Positions 36,591-45,300 of a DNA stretch of 64,000 nucleotides are shown one piece after another. The position numbers were made by a program, and so were the translations under genes. Numbering within the stretch: position 1 is the first letter of the stretch; each line of letters starts with the position of its first letter. Origin of the DNA: Spirometra erinaceieuropaei (Eukaryota; Platyhelminthes; Cestoda; Diphyllobothriidea; Diphyllobothriidae); NCBI GenBank assembly GCA_902702965.1, contig CACRXP010000016.1:2478526-2542525 (forward strand), in the 5' to 3' direction. The notes beneath the pieces are model-generated. The model saw nothing but the letters and a program-made list of their open reading frames with translations, was not told the DNA's origin and did no database searches.

Positions 36591-38257
36591 CACACACGTC
36601 TGAGTATAATTGTTCAGACCTTGGGGTTAGAAAGAGGTTCGTCCATAAGCCGATATGTCACTCTGTTAGACTTGACTTTAGGTCATCTTAAAATCTCCTC
36701 CGTCCTGCAACCTTCAGTAATCCAGATAGTACTTACCAGTATTTGACATATTTCGTTCATAATATATAAATTCCGAGTACGTTTGTTATTTCTTCTTTGT
36801 TTTTTATAAGTCCGCAGGAAGTGGAAATTTAGAAGTGAGTTTTAAAACGCAAGACCATCCGAAAATTTCGATGCGCATATAAAACATCAGAAGCGTGAGG
36901 TATTCTTTTAAAACAGGAAGTCTGCCAACCGAGGAGCTATTTGCGGACTCCCGGAAAGCGCCGAAGTTTTATCTCTGCTTTCGGAAATTACAAAGGTGAG
37001 CAAGTTGGTTTCGCTAGCTCGGAAGTAGCCAAGGGGAAGAGAAATATAAGAATGAGTTTACTGTGTCCCTGCCAAAATTGAAGCGACTTCGGGAAAACTC
37101 TATAGAACATGGTGTAAACAACCCAAAAGTGAGGATTGTTAGGTTAATCTAGAGACGGACAAGTGACTTGTGAGTTGAATGTTTATTTTCTTTAAGTAGG
37201 AAGCCCAACGATCAGCAGATTAAAGTTAAAATATTATTTTTCTGAGAGCGAGGCAAATTTTAGAATTTATGGCACACAGATAGCTGCAGTCACTGTGGCC
37301 AGAAGTTATATTAATAAATTATGAATGAGTCGAAAGGTTGACAATAAAAACGAACATCTATTATAAGGACAGTTCAAGTCTCAGTTTCTGTATTTCATTC
37401 TTTTTACACGGAAGATGCTGTGGAAGAAGTGGAAATACAGAGTGTTGGTTTGTTAATTCACGTCAAAAGATATGCTGGAAGCCAAGGTGTATGGGACAGG
37501 GGGACTTTGCAGAAATTAATTATCAATGAAGGCGATGGTCAACATTATCTATAATTCGATCAAAGAATTGCTTGACCGTCGAGAAATCTCGTTGTATGGA
37601 AATATCGACTAAAAAGACATAAGAAACACCAGCAGAAGAATAGAGCATTCAAATACACGATTTAAAGCAGCACATTTTTTGATTAAAACAAAAAATAACA
37701 AGAAAACAACAAAGTAGAAGGACGAACTTGCAGGCATCTATGACTTTCCAGACCGAGGGTTGAGGTGTGTGCTAGGAATGTAAACGACGAATGTTATAAG
37801 AAAGAGTATGAATTTTAGTTTAAAGGGTCCCAATATGGAGAACGAATGAAAGGTTTGATGTCCGAGTAACACCAATGTATCGGAAAGAGGGTAGGTCGTT
37901 GGTAAGGGTGTCCTAGGATTCAGGACTAGAAGATGGTCGCAGTCGGAAAACACAATGGACCGATTTCTTATAATTCAGTAGACGACTATTCTCCAACGAC
38001 CCTGCAGGAACGTGATCGATGCCATCCTTCAGAAACTGGAGACGTGTCTGATTTTTGAGAATATGACCAACAACCATAGATGTTAATCTCACGTCATCTG
38101 CGCGGAGGGAAACGAGGGGAGGGCATAAGATGGAATCTTAAAGAACTCCACAGTTATTGGGAAGAACAGTTGATTTCGCCCTACCGGATTGGACGAATTG
38201 AGTGCGCGAAGTGAACTATTACTACAGAAGCGAAAAGATGAGACCCAGGAAGCAGTT
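36591..38257. other. No gene recognised
   Basis: Several 60-75 codon frames without motif. The last part (38224-38257, AGAAGCGAAAAGATGAGACC) is a tail also found next to PLE-A ends at 1.5 and 24.0 kb, so it may be the outermost part of the element that follows. Confidence 0.35.
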
Positions 38258-38522
38258 TTGAAGAAGGAGACACGATCGCTGGGACAAGAGCTTTACTAAC
38301 CTGACGTTTCGGGTTTCTGCTTGAACCCATCATCAGAGGTAAAAGCAGATACGGGCGGTTAATGCATAAGGGGCTGCAGTTTCAATAGGATGCAGTCACC
38401 CTACTACCGCATGTTTATGAATATTCACGGCTCCCGCCTTTATCGGGGGCCTCTGTACGTGGTAGGATGGCTCTTTGATAACCGATATTCACGTCGTTAA
38501 TTGCAACAATTTCATCACGTGT
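38258..38522 (-). repeat. PLE-A inverted 5' pLTR
   Basis: Reverse complement of 39307-39584 with scattered substitutions and small indels. Outer end TTGAAGAAGGAGACACGATC; inner end ATTTCATCACGTG. Confidence 0.85.
38298..38341 (-). ncRNA. Hammerhead-ribozyme-like motif in the inverted PLE-A pLTR
   Basis: On the minus strand: ACCT-CTGATGA, a stem of GGGTT with AACCC, then GAAAC-GTC and AGGT. Core CUGAUGA and GAAA are intact, helix III is reduced to AC/GU with no loop, and H17 is C. Helix I pairs ACCU with AGGU, four Watson-Crick pairs. A single U separates CUGAUGA from helix II. Minimal-helix-III hammerheads are known from PLE pLTRs. Confidence 0.7.
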
Positions 38523-38607
38523 GACGATCTGACAAACAGCAATCACCCAAACAGCCACAAACGCAGTTGTGTAAGGACGCTCTATCGGCGTGTAAAAACG
38601 CGCTGAA

Positions 38608-39135
38608 GTGAGCCAGAAGACAAGATTGCCAAACCACAATACCTCCGACGGGTCTTTAAAGCTAATGGCTACCTGGGCTACTTCTTCAACCGGTGCATAT
38701 GCAAAAGGGACGAAAGGCCTAACCGCACGGACACCAAATGTTGGCGAGCGCTTTCATATGTCAAGAACGTTTCGGAAGCTGTCGGAACCTGCCGGAAGCT
38801 GCTTTCTCGCACCACTTGTGGTTGGAGTCGTACATAGACCAGAAGCAACTATCAGACGTCAGGTAATGAAACCAAACGACCTGCTCCCACGACAAGAGAC
38901 GTCTGGAGTCGTTTATCAGATCTGGTGCAGTTGCGGACAAAGAAAACACGCCGGAGAAACCGGAAGTCAACTCCAAACGCGAATGGCCGAACACACGGCA
39001 GCTGTGCGGAGAAATGACGCTAGCTCTCAAGTTGCGGCTCATTCGACGGGTTCCGGCCACGCATTCAAATTTGACGAGGCCGAAATTCTCGCAAGAAGTG
39101 ACAACCGCGTGAGCCGGGAGCTGTTTGAGTCATAG
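38608..39135 (+). CDS. PLE-A GIY-YIG endonuclease domain protein (truncated polyprotein)
   Basis: 175-codon open frame. Residues 1-60 correspond to the poorly conserved region after the RT. Residues 68-96 (APLVVGVVHRPEATIRRQVM, then DLLPRQETS) are the linker. Residues 100-160 are the GIY-YIG nuclease: VVYQI for GIY, the Cys pair CSCG, HAGETG in place of YIGETG, Arg125 and Glu-His at 128-129. The C-terminal EAEILARSDNRVSRELFES is followed by a stop at 39133-39135; in the other copies similar sequence continues without one. No RT is present, so the frame cannot support retrotransposition. The Met at 38608 is simply the first available and probably not a real start. The domain is the nicking nuclease of Penelope-like elements. 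Confidence 0.8.
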   Translation: MSQKTRLPNHNTSDGSLKLMATWATSSTGAYAKGTKGLTARTPNVGERFHMSRTFRKLSEPAGSCFLAPLVVGVVHRPEATIRRQVMKPNDLLPRQETSGVVYQIWCSCGQRKHAGETGSQLQTRMAEHTAAVRRNDASSQVAAHSTGSGHAFKFDEAEILARSDNRVSRELFES

Positions 39136-39306
39136 TTTACTGGCCCCAGTCCATTAACAAGTGCAATGAGCTTCTCATCCCATGCTCGGTACTCAGACGT
39201 CGCCTGGACGGAGTAATTAGCCACGAGGGGAGCGCACAAGTAAGCACTCTTTCCAACTCGAGGGTCAGTGGATCAGATGGTCGAACAACCATCACACCAA
39301 CATCTG

Positions 39307-39584
39307 ACGCAGGTGATGAAATTGCAGCAATTAACGGCACGAATGTCAGCCATCAAACAGTTAGCACACCAAGTGCGACGATCCCCGATTAAGGGGGGGG
39401 GGGGAAGGGGTTCGGGAATATTCATAGGTATGTGGTAGCATGGCAACTGCATCTTAGAAATACTGCAGCCCCTTGTGCACGAACCATCCGTATCTGCGGT
39501 TGTCTCTGATGATGGGTTCGGACAGGAAGCCGAAACGTCAGGCTAATACAGCTCTTGTCCTGGCGATCCTGTCTCCTTCTTCAA
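39307..39584 (+). repeat. PLE-A 3' pLTR
   Basis: Right arm of the inverted pair; contains a run of 12 G at 39393-39404 absent from the left arm, and the hammerhead-like core at 39502-39544. Confidence 0.85.
39502..39544 (+). ncRNA. Hammerhead-ribozyme-like motif in the PLE-A 3' pLTR
   Basis: GTCT-CTGATGA (39506-39512), a stem starting TGGGTTC, GAAAC-GTC (39532-39539), then AGGC. Helix I GUCU/AGGC has three canonical pairs and one U-G wobble, where the inverted copy at 38.3 kb has ACCU/AGGU: compensating changes at the outer pair (G-C versus A-U). Helix II is weaker here (GGGTTC with GAAGCC). Confidence 0.68.
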
Positions 39585-40194
39585 GGTTAGCCTCAGGCAG
39601 ATGTTATGGTAAGAAGGAGTTGACACCGGACGTTACTGAAGGCGGCCACTTCCTTTCAACCGCCCCTTGGCCTACAAGTTGAAGCTGACATAAAGGCAAA
39701 AACGGGGAATGTGTGGTTGGCTGCTGAGTCGGGAAGACCAGCGAAACCTGTGACAGGGAGTTGAGTTGCATGTTGACGGTGAGGAGTGGAATGGGCAGGC
39801 TAATCAAGTGAGATTGGAAAATATAAAAGCTCGATGGACAAGTAAACTGAGTCGCGGGCTGGCAGAATCTTCGGATACCCGGGCTACTTTTCCGTCGAAT
39901 TTCGCTTTAGTCTTAACAGCATCCACTGGCTCTAAGTGCCCGCTTACGTCACCCCGAATGTCCATATTTGGTATACGTGCCGAACTAAATCGAACTAGTG
40001 AACAGTGAAATGACTAACAAAGACCAACCTAAGCTCTGCTACGGCGCTCAAGGAACCCACTAACCGAAATAAGCCTAATTTCCTCTTGCGGACTGTGTGA
40101 GGCTAGGGTATATAACCCCTTGGGGTCGTTTTTCAAGTGTACCTTTATATCTCACATAGGTGGGTATACTGGGTCTCCAAAGCACGCAGGAGTA
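39585..40194. other. No gene recognised
   Basis: Two short frames on opposite strands, no domain. Moderately GC-rich. Confidence 0.3.
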
Positions 40195-40440
40195 GTGAGT
40201 TCCGTATCGCGACCGGTAAGCGCCCCATTATCATTGTACATACCCGATCGTAACCGACAGAACAAGGAGCCCGTGGTTAGAGGCGTTAGGCTTCTAACCG
40301 ACAGGTCGTGGGACCGAGCCTCAAGGTTTGCACACCTTGAGGCTAGAGATGACTGACTGACATCGGCTAATAAACCACAAATTGTTATTCGAGTTTTCCC
40401 TGTCTTTATCGACAATGCTACTCTGGGGCCCATAACGGTT
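40195..40440 (+). repeat. R1 repeat with tRNA-Arg(TCT)-like head
   Basis: ACCCGATCGTAACCGACAGA, head at 40267-40333 with TTAGGCTTCTAACCGACAGG, then GACTGACTGACATCGGC and AAACCACAAATTGTTATTC. The 3' third of the head is altered. Confidence 0.65.
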
Positions 40441-40499
40441 TGCCTAACAAAAGGCCCACAAGGGGGCCATAGAATATGCGGATTTTGATCTTTGCTGGC

Positions 40500-40790
40500 G
40501 GTACTGACGTTAAAGTTGCCAGGACCGGGCTCAAGGTTAGAGTCATGGTTAGTACCGGGAATTGGGTTATTCCTAAGATTGAGGTTATCGAGCTTGAAAT
40601 ATAGTTTGGACTTACGGTTGTGGCTAGAGTTGGAGTCTGGAATCAGGCTTGAAAGTTTGGGCTAGATTTAAGGTCTAGGATTAAGGCTGTGGTTACGTTC
40701 GACTTTTCTTTAAATGCTTACGGTTTAAGGGTTAGGATTCCCCATTAAAGCCATGGTCATGGCTGACGCTAGGGTCAGAGTTAACTATGA
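40500..40790 (+). repeat. Degenerate telomere-like (TTAGGG-type) tract
   Basis: About 290 bp strongly biased to G/T/A on this strand, with repeated GGTTAGAGTCATGG, GGTTAG, GTTAGGATT, AAGGGTTAGG and GCTAGGGTC words at spacings near multiples of six. It looks like a decayed interstitial telomeric repeat. Similar C-rich wording occurs at 50250-50305 (ACCCCTAAGCCTAACTCC). Confidence 0.5.
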
Positions 40791-41367
40791 TTTTTCCAGG
40801 GGGTTACATACCATACCTCTTTTGGGGATTTACTGGTTCAAGCAAATGCGGAAACACCATCTGGTTTGATTTAGCTAAAGCATAGAAAAGTTCATCTTTA
40901 ACGCAGTTATGGCTCACCTGGTTGACAGCGATCACTGAGTAAACGCTAATCAAATATTTAGAGCATTCTGTTAGGCTTCGGTGAGATAATCGCTGTTTTT
41001 GCGTCAGCAAGTACCTACAGTGACGGTGCCTATGAGGTTATTAAAGAGCAACCAACTCCCGAAAAGGGCGTTTGTTCGAATCCTCCCGCTACTCTGTCCC
41101 AAGCGAAATCCCATATATTCCTATCCACATCACACAATGTCACGATACAGCAATGGAACACAAATGCATCCCATCGATTAACCCGAGGCGGGGTGATGAC
41201 CAACTAGACAGCCAGGGAGGCACATAATTGGACTGGAAACGGGAATAAGTATCTCTTTTGCTAAATGCCCGCAGAGTTCCTATACCCTACTTTATACATT
41301 AAAATTATTAGCCTAATTCGAATCAAAACGCTAATCCTCTCCATTCTGACCTTATCAAAAAAACTAA

Positions 41368-42095
41368 TTCGTATTGACCCAACTGTGAAAAACTCAGTGC
41401 CTCGGTAGGATTCGAACCCACGCAGTAAGAGCAAGTCTTTAGTACAGCCAACGCTCTAGCCATTGAACTACGAGGCCCCGCCGGACGACACGAGTTTAAT
41501 CACATTTGGGTCAAGTTACCCGCCCAACCTTCTTCAACGTCTAGAATCCACCAAATCTGATACAGTAAGTTGACTGCCCAAGCAAGATTTCCTAAGTTAG
41601 TTACCTATAATCCAACAGATGACTACCACGCGTACGTAATTCATGTATGTCTTGGCAGATTTTGAATAATTCATATTGACCCAACTGTGAAAAACTCGTA
41701 CCTCAGTGGGATTCGAACCCACGCAGTAAGAAAAAGGCTTTAGAACTGCCAATGCTCTAACCACCAGAATTATTCAAAATCTGCCAAAACATCTATAAAT
41801 TACGTAAGCCTGGTAGACATCTGTTGGATTCTAGATGAATATCTTAGGAAATCCTGCTTGTGTAGTCAACTTACTGTATCAGATTTGGTGGATTCAAGAC
41901 GTTGCAGTAGGTTGGGCGGGTAACTTGACCCAAATGTGATTAACCTCGAATCGCCCGGTTGGGTCTCGCAGCTGAGGTGGTTAGAGCGTTGGCTGTACTA
42001 AAGCCTTCTCCTTACTGCGTGGGTTTGAATCCCACCGAAGAACCCAGTTCTTCACAGTTAGATCAATATGAATTATTAAAAATCAGCCAACACAT
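41368..42095. repeat. R2 tRNA-like repeat cluster, large inverted arrangement
   Basis: Two units on the minus strand (heads 41399-41476 and 41699-41766) are followed by one on the plus strand (head 41961-42047). The left unit 41368-41690 and the right unit 41765-42093 are inverted copies (for example TCACATTTGGGTCAAGTTAC at 41498 versus GTAACTTGACCCAAATGTGA near 41920). The boundary word TTGGCAGATTTTGAATAATT occurs at unit junctions. Confidence 0.75.
41399..41476 (-). repeat. tRNA-like head of R2, well-folded, with A and B boxes
   Basis: 78 nt on the minus strand. Acceptor GCCTCG pairs with CGAGGC. The A box TAGTTCAATGG and B box GTTCGAATC match Pol III consensus exactly, and the T arm GTGGG/CCTAC closes. 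The anticodon arm (GGCT...AGCC, loop GTACTAA) is irregular and a long variable arm follows, as in type II tRNAs. The repetition in five places argues for a tRNA-derived repeat rather than a working tRNA gene. Confidence 0.65.
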
Positions 42096-42354
42096 CTACG
42101 AAGAACACTAATCCCAGCCCTAACCCCCGAACTTAGCGCAAGGTCTTTTGTAATACGGGGGCTATTTATTTTCGTCTCCTAATATAAATAATTAACAAAA
42201 GTTGGGAAGTTCTGAAATTTGCGATTTAGCAAAACTGATGCTGTGGATTTTCTGAAGTCAGCGGATTTCCTGGTAAGATTTCAAGTTAACGTTTTTTTTG
42301 ACAAACTGAAGAATATTAAGGAAAGAGAAATGCATTTGTTATGCTTGTATGAGG

Positions 42355-42600
42355 CGTTCACCGATCGTTGGAGAGAGAGCACGTAAGGCAAAACGGTACG
42401 AGTGAGTTCTGTAAGAACGATCGGTGAGCGCCCCTTACCACTGCATATTCCCGATCAAAATCGACAGGGCAACGGGCTCGTGGCTCAGTGGTTAGAATCA
42501 TGGACTTCTAACTAACAGGTAGCGAGTTCGAGCCTCGGGTGTTCCACACTTCGGGGTTGGGTATGAATGGTTGACGGGGGCTTATGAGCATTCTGTTAGC
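42355..42600 (+). repeat. R1 repeat with intact A and B boxes
   Basis: The 5' domain (GTTCACCGATCG ... GATCGGTGAGCGCCCC) precedes CCCGATCAAAATCGACAGGG and the head at 42474-42546. The head has A box TGGCTCAGTGG, an anticodon-like TGGACTTCTAACTA and B box GTTCGAGCC. The tail is cut short by R4 at about 42585. Confidence 0.75.
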
Positions 42601-42810
42601 TGTCAGTGAGATACTCCGTGGTTCTGCGCCGACAGGTACCTGCGGTGACGGTGCCCATAAGGTTAAACTAAGTAACTCCCGCAAAGGGCGTTTGTTCGTG
42701 CCCTCCAGCTACTCTGGTCCAAGCGAAATCCCATATATTCCTATCCACCTCACACAATGTCACGATACAGCAATGAAACACAATTGCATCCCAATCACTA
42801 AAGCCTTTAG
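42585..42810 (+). repeat. R4 repeat copy 2 (first half)
   Basis: Direct copy of 40963-41165 (GCATTCTGTTAG, GACGGTGCC, AAAGGGCGTTTGTTCG, CAAGCGAAATCCCATATATT) with roughly nine bases in ten identical, then divergence. Confidence 0.8.
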
Positions 42811-43158
42811 CTGGTCTTCTGATCCTCCAAACTCCCCCATGTTTGGAAAAAAATGTCAGCCGATCAGTGATTCTTCGCTATCTCCCCTACAATTGGTTGC
42901 CCTTTAATTTTTTTTCCTTTTGCTCTATTTCACCGTGGGCAAAACTGATGATAAATAAGCAAAAAATTATGTTTACCGAATTTAATTTCTTTCATGGGGT
43001 TGACTTTGGTAAATTGCATTAGACGAAGAATCTCTTCGTGTTAAGACCCTCCCCAGTGCGCTAGTCAAAGTGCAGTTATCGACTGCTCCTCTGCCCTAAA
43101 TAATACCCACCAAAAGGTCAGTTTAATCGAGCCTCTCATGTTAATTCAATACAGTCAG

Positions 43159-43550
43159 TGTTTTGGCAGATTTTGAATAATTCATATTGACCCAACTGTG
43201 AAAAACTCAGCGCCTCGGTAAGATTCGAACCCATGTAGTAACGGCAAGGCCTTAGTACAACTAACGCTTTAACCATTAAACTACGAGGCCCCACCGGACG
43301 ACGCGAGTTCAATCACATTTGGGTCAAGTTACCCACCCAACCTACTTCAACTTCTAGAATCCACTAAATCTGGTACAGTAGGTTAACTGCCTAAGCAGGA
43401 TATCCCAAGTAATTCGCCTAGAATCCACCAGATAACTATCGGGCTCACGTAATGCCGAGATGTTTTGGCAGATTTTGAATAATTCATATTGTTCCAGCCC
43501 ACCGAGGCGCCGAGATTTTCACAGTTTGGTCAATATGAATAATTCAGTAT
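43159..43550 (-). repeat. R2 repeat, second cluster
   Basis: A full unit between two direct boundary words TGTTTTGGCAGATTTTGAAT (43159 and 43461), about 300 bp apart, with the head at 43212-43289 (minus; GCCTCG/CGAGGC acceptor, A box TAGTTTAATGG, B box GTTCGAATC). After the second boundary an inverted stub (GGTCAATATGAATAATTCA at 43528) makes a short palindrome. Confidence 0.75.
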
Positions 43551-43904
43551 AGTTGATGTGATAGGTGTGCGGGCGGCCTAGGACCCGATACCTGTTCGTT
43601 CCTTACTTCCATCGCGCTTGATTAATGCATTTTTAAACTCCTCCTTAGGCAAATTCTTGAAGTAGTATTCTGCGCAACCTGGGACCCTTCAGTAAGTAAA
43701 AGCAAAGCTACAAGTTCGAGACAGCAGACAAGGAGAAGAGTAGGCGCTTGTTGGCGTATCCGCCTCACGCTCGAACACATCCTCGAACGCAGCAACCGAT
43801 GAATGCTGCAGTTCTCGGGTGCCCACTAGCCCCTGCATGTTGAACTCGCCATTATTAGGTCTGGCCGTGAACCGCAAATGTCAGTAGGCATAATTCTTAT
43901 CTGT

Positions 43905-43955
43905 TCTTCTTCTTCTCCTTCTTCTTCTTCTTCTTCTTTTTCTTCTTCTTCTTCC
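43905..43955 (+). repeat. CTT trinucleotide microsatellite
   Basis: About 50 bases of CTT/TTC units with few interruptions; produces Ser/Phe-rich spurious frames. Confidence 0.9.
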
Positions 43956-44034
43956 TCAAGGCACCTTCGCAGTGCAAAGACGGCTGACGCTTGGAAAGAG
44001 GAAAGTCATAAAGGGCTGTTTATGCGCGGATTCT

Positions 44035-44510
44035 CACAAACATCCGATGCATCGATTATCCCGAGCCGAGATTATGACCTCCTAGACAGCCTGGGATGCA
44101 TGTCATTGGACTGGGCACGGGAAAAATTATCTCTTTTGCGTACTTCCCGCGGAGTACCTATTCCCGTTATTTTACTTTAACTCTACTTTTAACACACTAA
44201 TATTACTATTCCAATTCTAATAAAAACATTAACTGTCTTCACCCTGACCTTAACAATAACACATGTCACAGAGCTAAGCCCGGAACGTAGCGCAAGGTCA
44301 TCTGTAATACGGGAGCTACTTATTTCCGTCTCCTAGCATAAATAATTCACAAAAGTTGGAAAGTCCTGCGATTAGGCGAATTAATAAAACTAATGTTGTG
44401 GATTTTCAGAAGAGACATTAAAATCTAGGACGGCAACAGATTTCCTAGTGAGATTTCAAGTTACAGTTTTGTTTGAGAAATGGGAAAATATTTAGGAGAG
44501 AGGAAGGTTT
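44035..44510 (+). repeat. R4 repeat copy 3 (second half, uninterrupted)
   Basis: CCGATGCATCGATTA, GACCTCCTAGACAGCC, TTGGACTGGGCACGGGAA, then AGCGCAAGGTCATCTG and onward. It gives the uninterrupted order that shows R2 inserted into copy 1. Confidence 0.7.
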
Positions 44511-44689
44511 TTGTTACCAAAAATGTGGTCAAGTTGGAACATAATAATTCTGGTTGTACTTTTGCAAAAACGGTGACCTAAAGGTATGTTAGAAAGTCTT
44601 TCTAATTTGATAAGCAATCGACATCTTCCAAGTTATGTTAATGGCAAAAAGAATCATTTTAAGAGTAGGGGGGGGGTGAGCTCAGCGGT

Positions 44690-44790
44690 CGCGCGGGACG
44701 AATGCGTTCGGTACCGCGATCGGCGAGCACTCCTCTACCGTTGATAAATGCCCCATCGCCACCGACAGTATAGGGAGCCCGAGTGCTCAT
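44690..44790 (+). repeat. R1 fragment (5' domain)
   Basis: ACCGCGATCGGCGAGCACTC, CCCCATCGCCACCGACAG and GGAGCCCGAGTG; the tRNA-like head is lost right after its first bases. Confidence 0.5.
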
Positions 44791-44934
44791 ATTCCCCCAG
44801 CTGAACAGATTTTCATTGTGGTGGAGCAGTTTGGGTTACCAAAATCTAGTCTGTGTGCGCGCGTGCATGACTGTGTTCTGCACACGGTGGACATCGTCAG
44901 AGATGACGGTTAAAGTGTTGTATGTGTGAGTGTG

Positions 44935-45300
44935 TACCCCCAGAACGGACCATCTGTAGATGCGTTAGAAAAACCCGGAGACCATATCAGATTCCGGCAG
45001 GCGTCATCAAATTTGTGCACCATAAAAAATGTCAACCTTTCGGGGTGCGGTGGCAGACCCAGTTGCCGGAAGCCGTCGCGCACATTGAGATGCCGCCGAA
45101 CCTATTTTGGTTAAAGTCCTGGTCGTCTGCTGTGTGAACCAGAGAGTGTGAATTAGAGCGCCAAGGTGTGGGCTCGACGGTGCCCCCCAACCTGCGCCCT
45201 CCCCCGCCTCCGGTCTTCTTGACTCTGTCTTGAAACCCGGTACAGGTGAGGGAGGAGAGAGTGCGGCAAATGCTGCGTAAGTCCACTATCATTATAAACT
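44935..45300 (-). repeat. R5 repeat, copy 2
   Basis: Inverted relative to 28505-28890; shared blocks include GACTCTGTCTTGA, GGTGCGGTGGCAGACCCAGT and GATTCCGGCAGGCGTCATC. Coding potential is absent on both copies, which argues for a non-coding mobile repeat. Confidence 0.7.

Larger units (their letters stand above)
38258..39584 (+). mobile_element. PLE-A copy, 5' truncated, with inverted terminal repeats
   Basis: A 5'-truncated PLE-A (GIY-YIG part and 3' tail, plus strand) lies between an inverted pLTR at the left (38258-38522, minus sense) and a pLTR at the right (39307-39584, plus sense). The arms match over about 265 bp, including both hammerhead-like cores. An inverted pLTR copy at the 5' side of a truncated PLE is a known arrangement in this element class, thought to arise by template jumping during integration. 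The body between begins within the region corresponding to 59881 of the longer copy. Confidence 0.85.
40963..42330 (+). repeat. R4 repeat copy 1, interrupted by R2
   Basis: The part 40963-41367 is shared with 42585-42810 (first half) and with 44035-44270 (second half). The part 42096-42330 (GTAATACGGGGGCTATTTAT and onward) is shared with 44285-44510. In the 44-kb copy the two parts are contiguous, so R2 (41368-42095) was inserted into this copy later. Confidence 0.7.

Noticed and set aside
41399..41476. Functional tRNA gene
   Set aside because: Acceptor, A and B boxes fit, but the anticodon arm is irregular and the same head recurs in five repeat units with common flanks.
43878..44180. 100-codon Ser-rich frame
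   Set aside because: The first part is the CTT microsatellite and the rest is R4 repeat.
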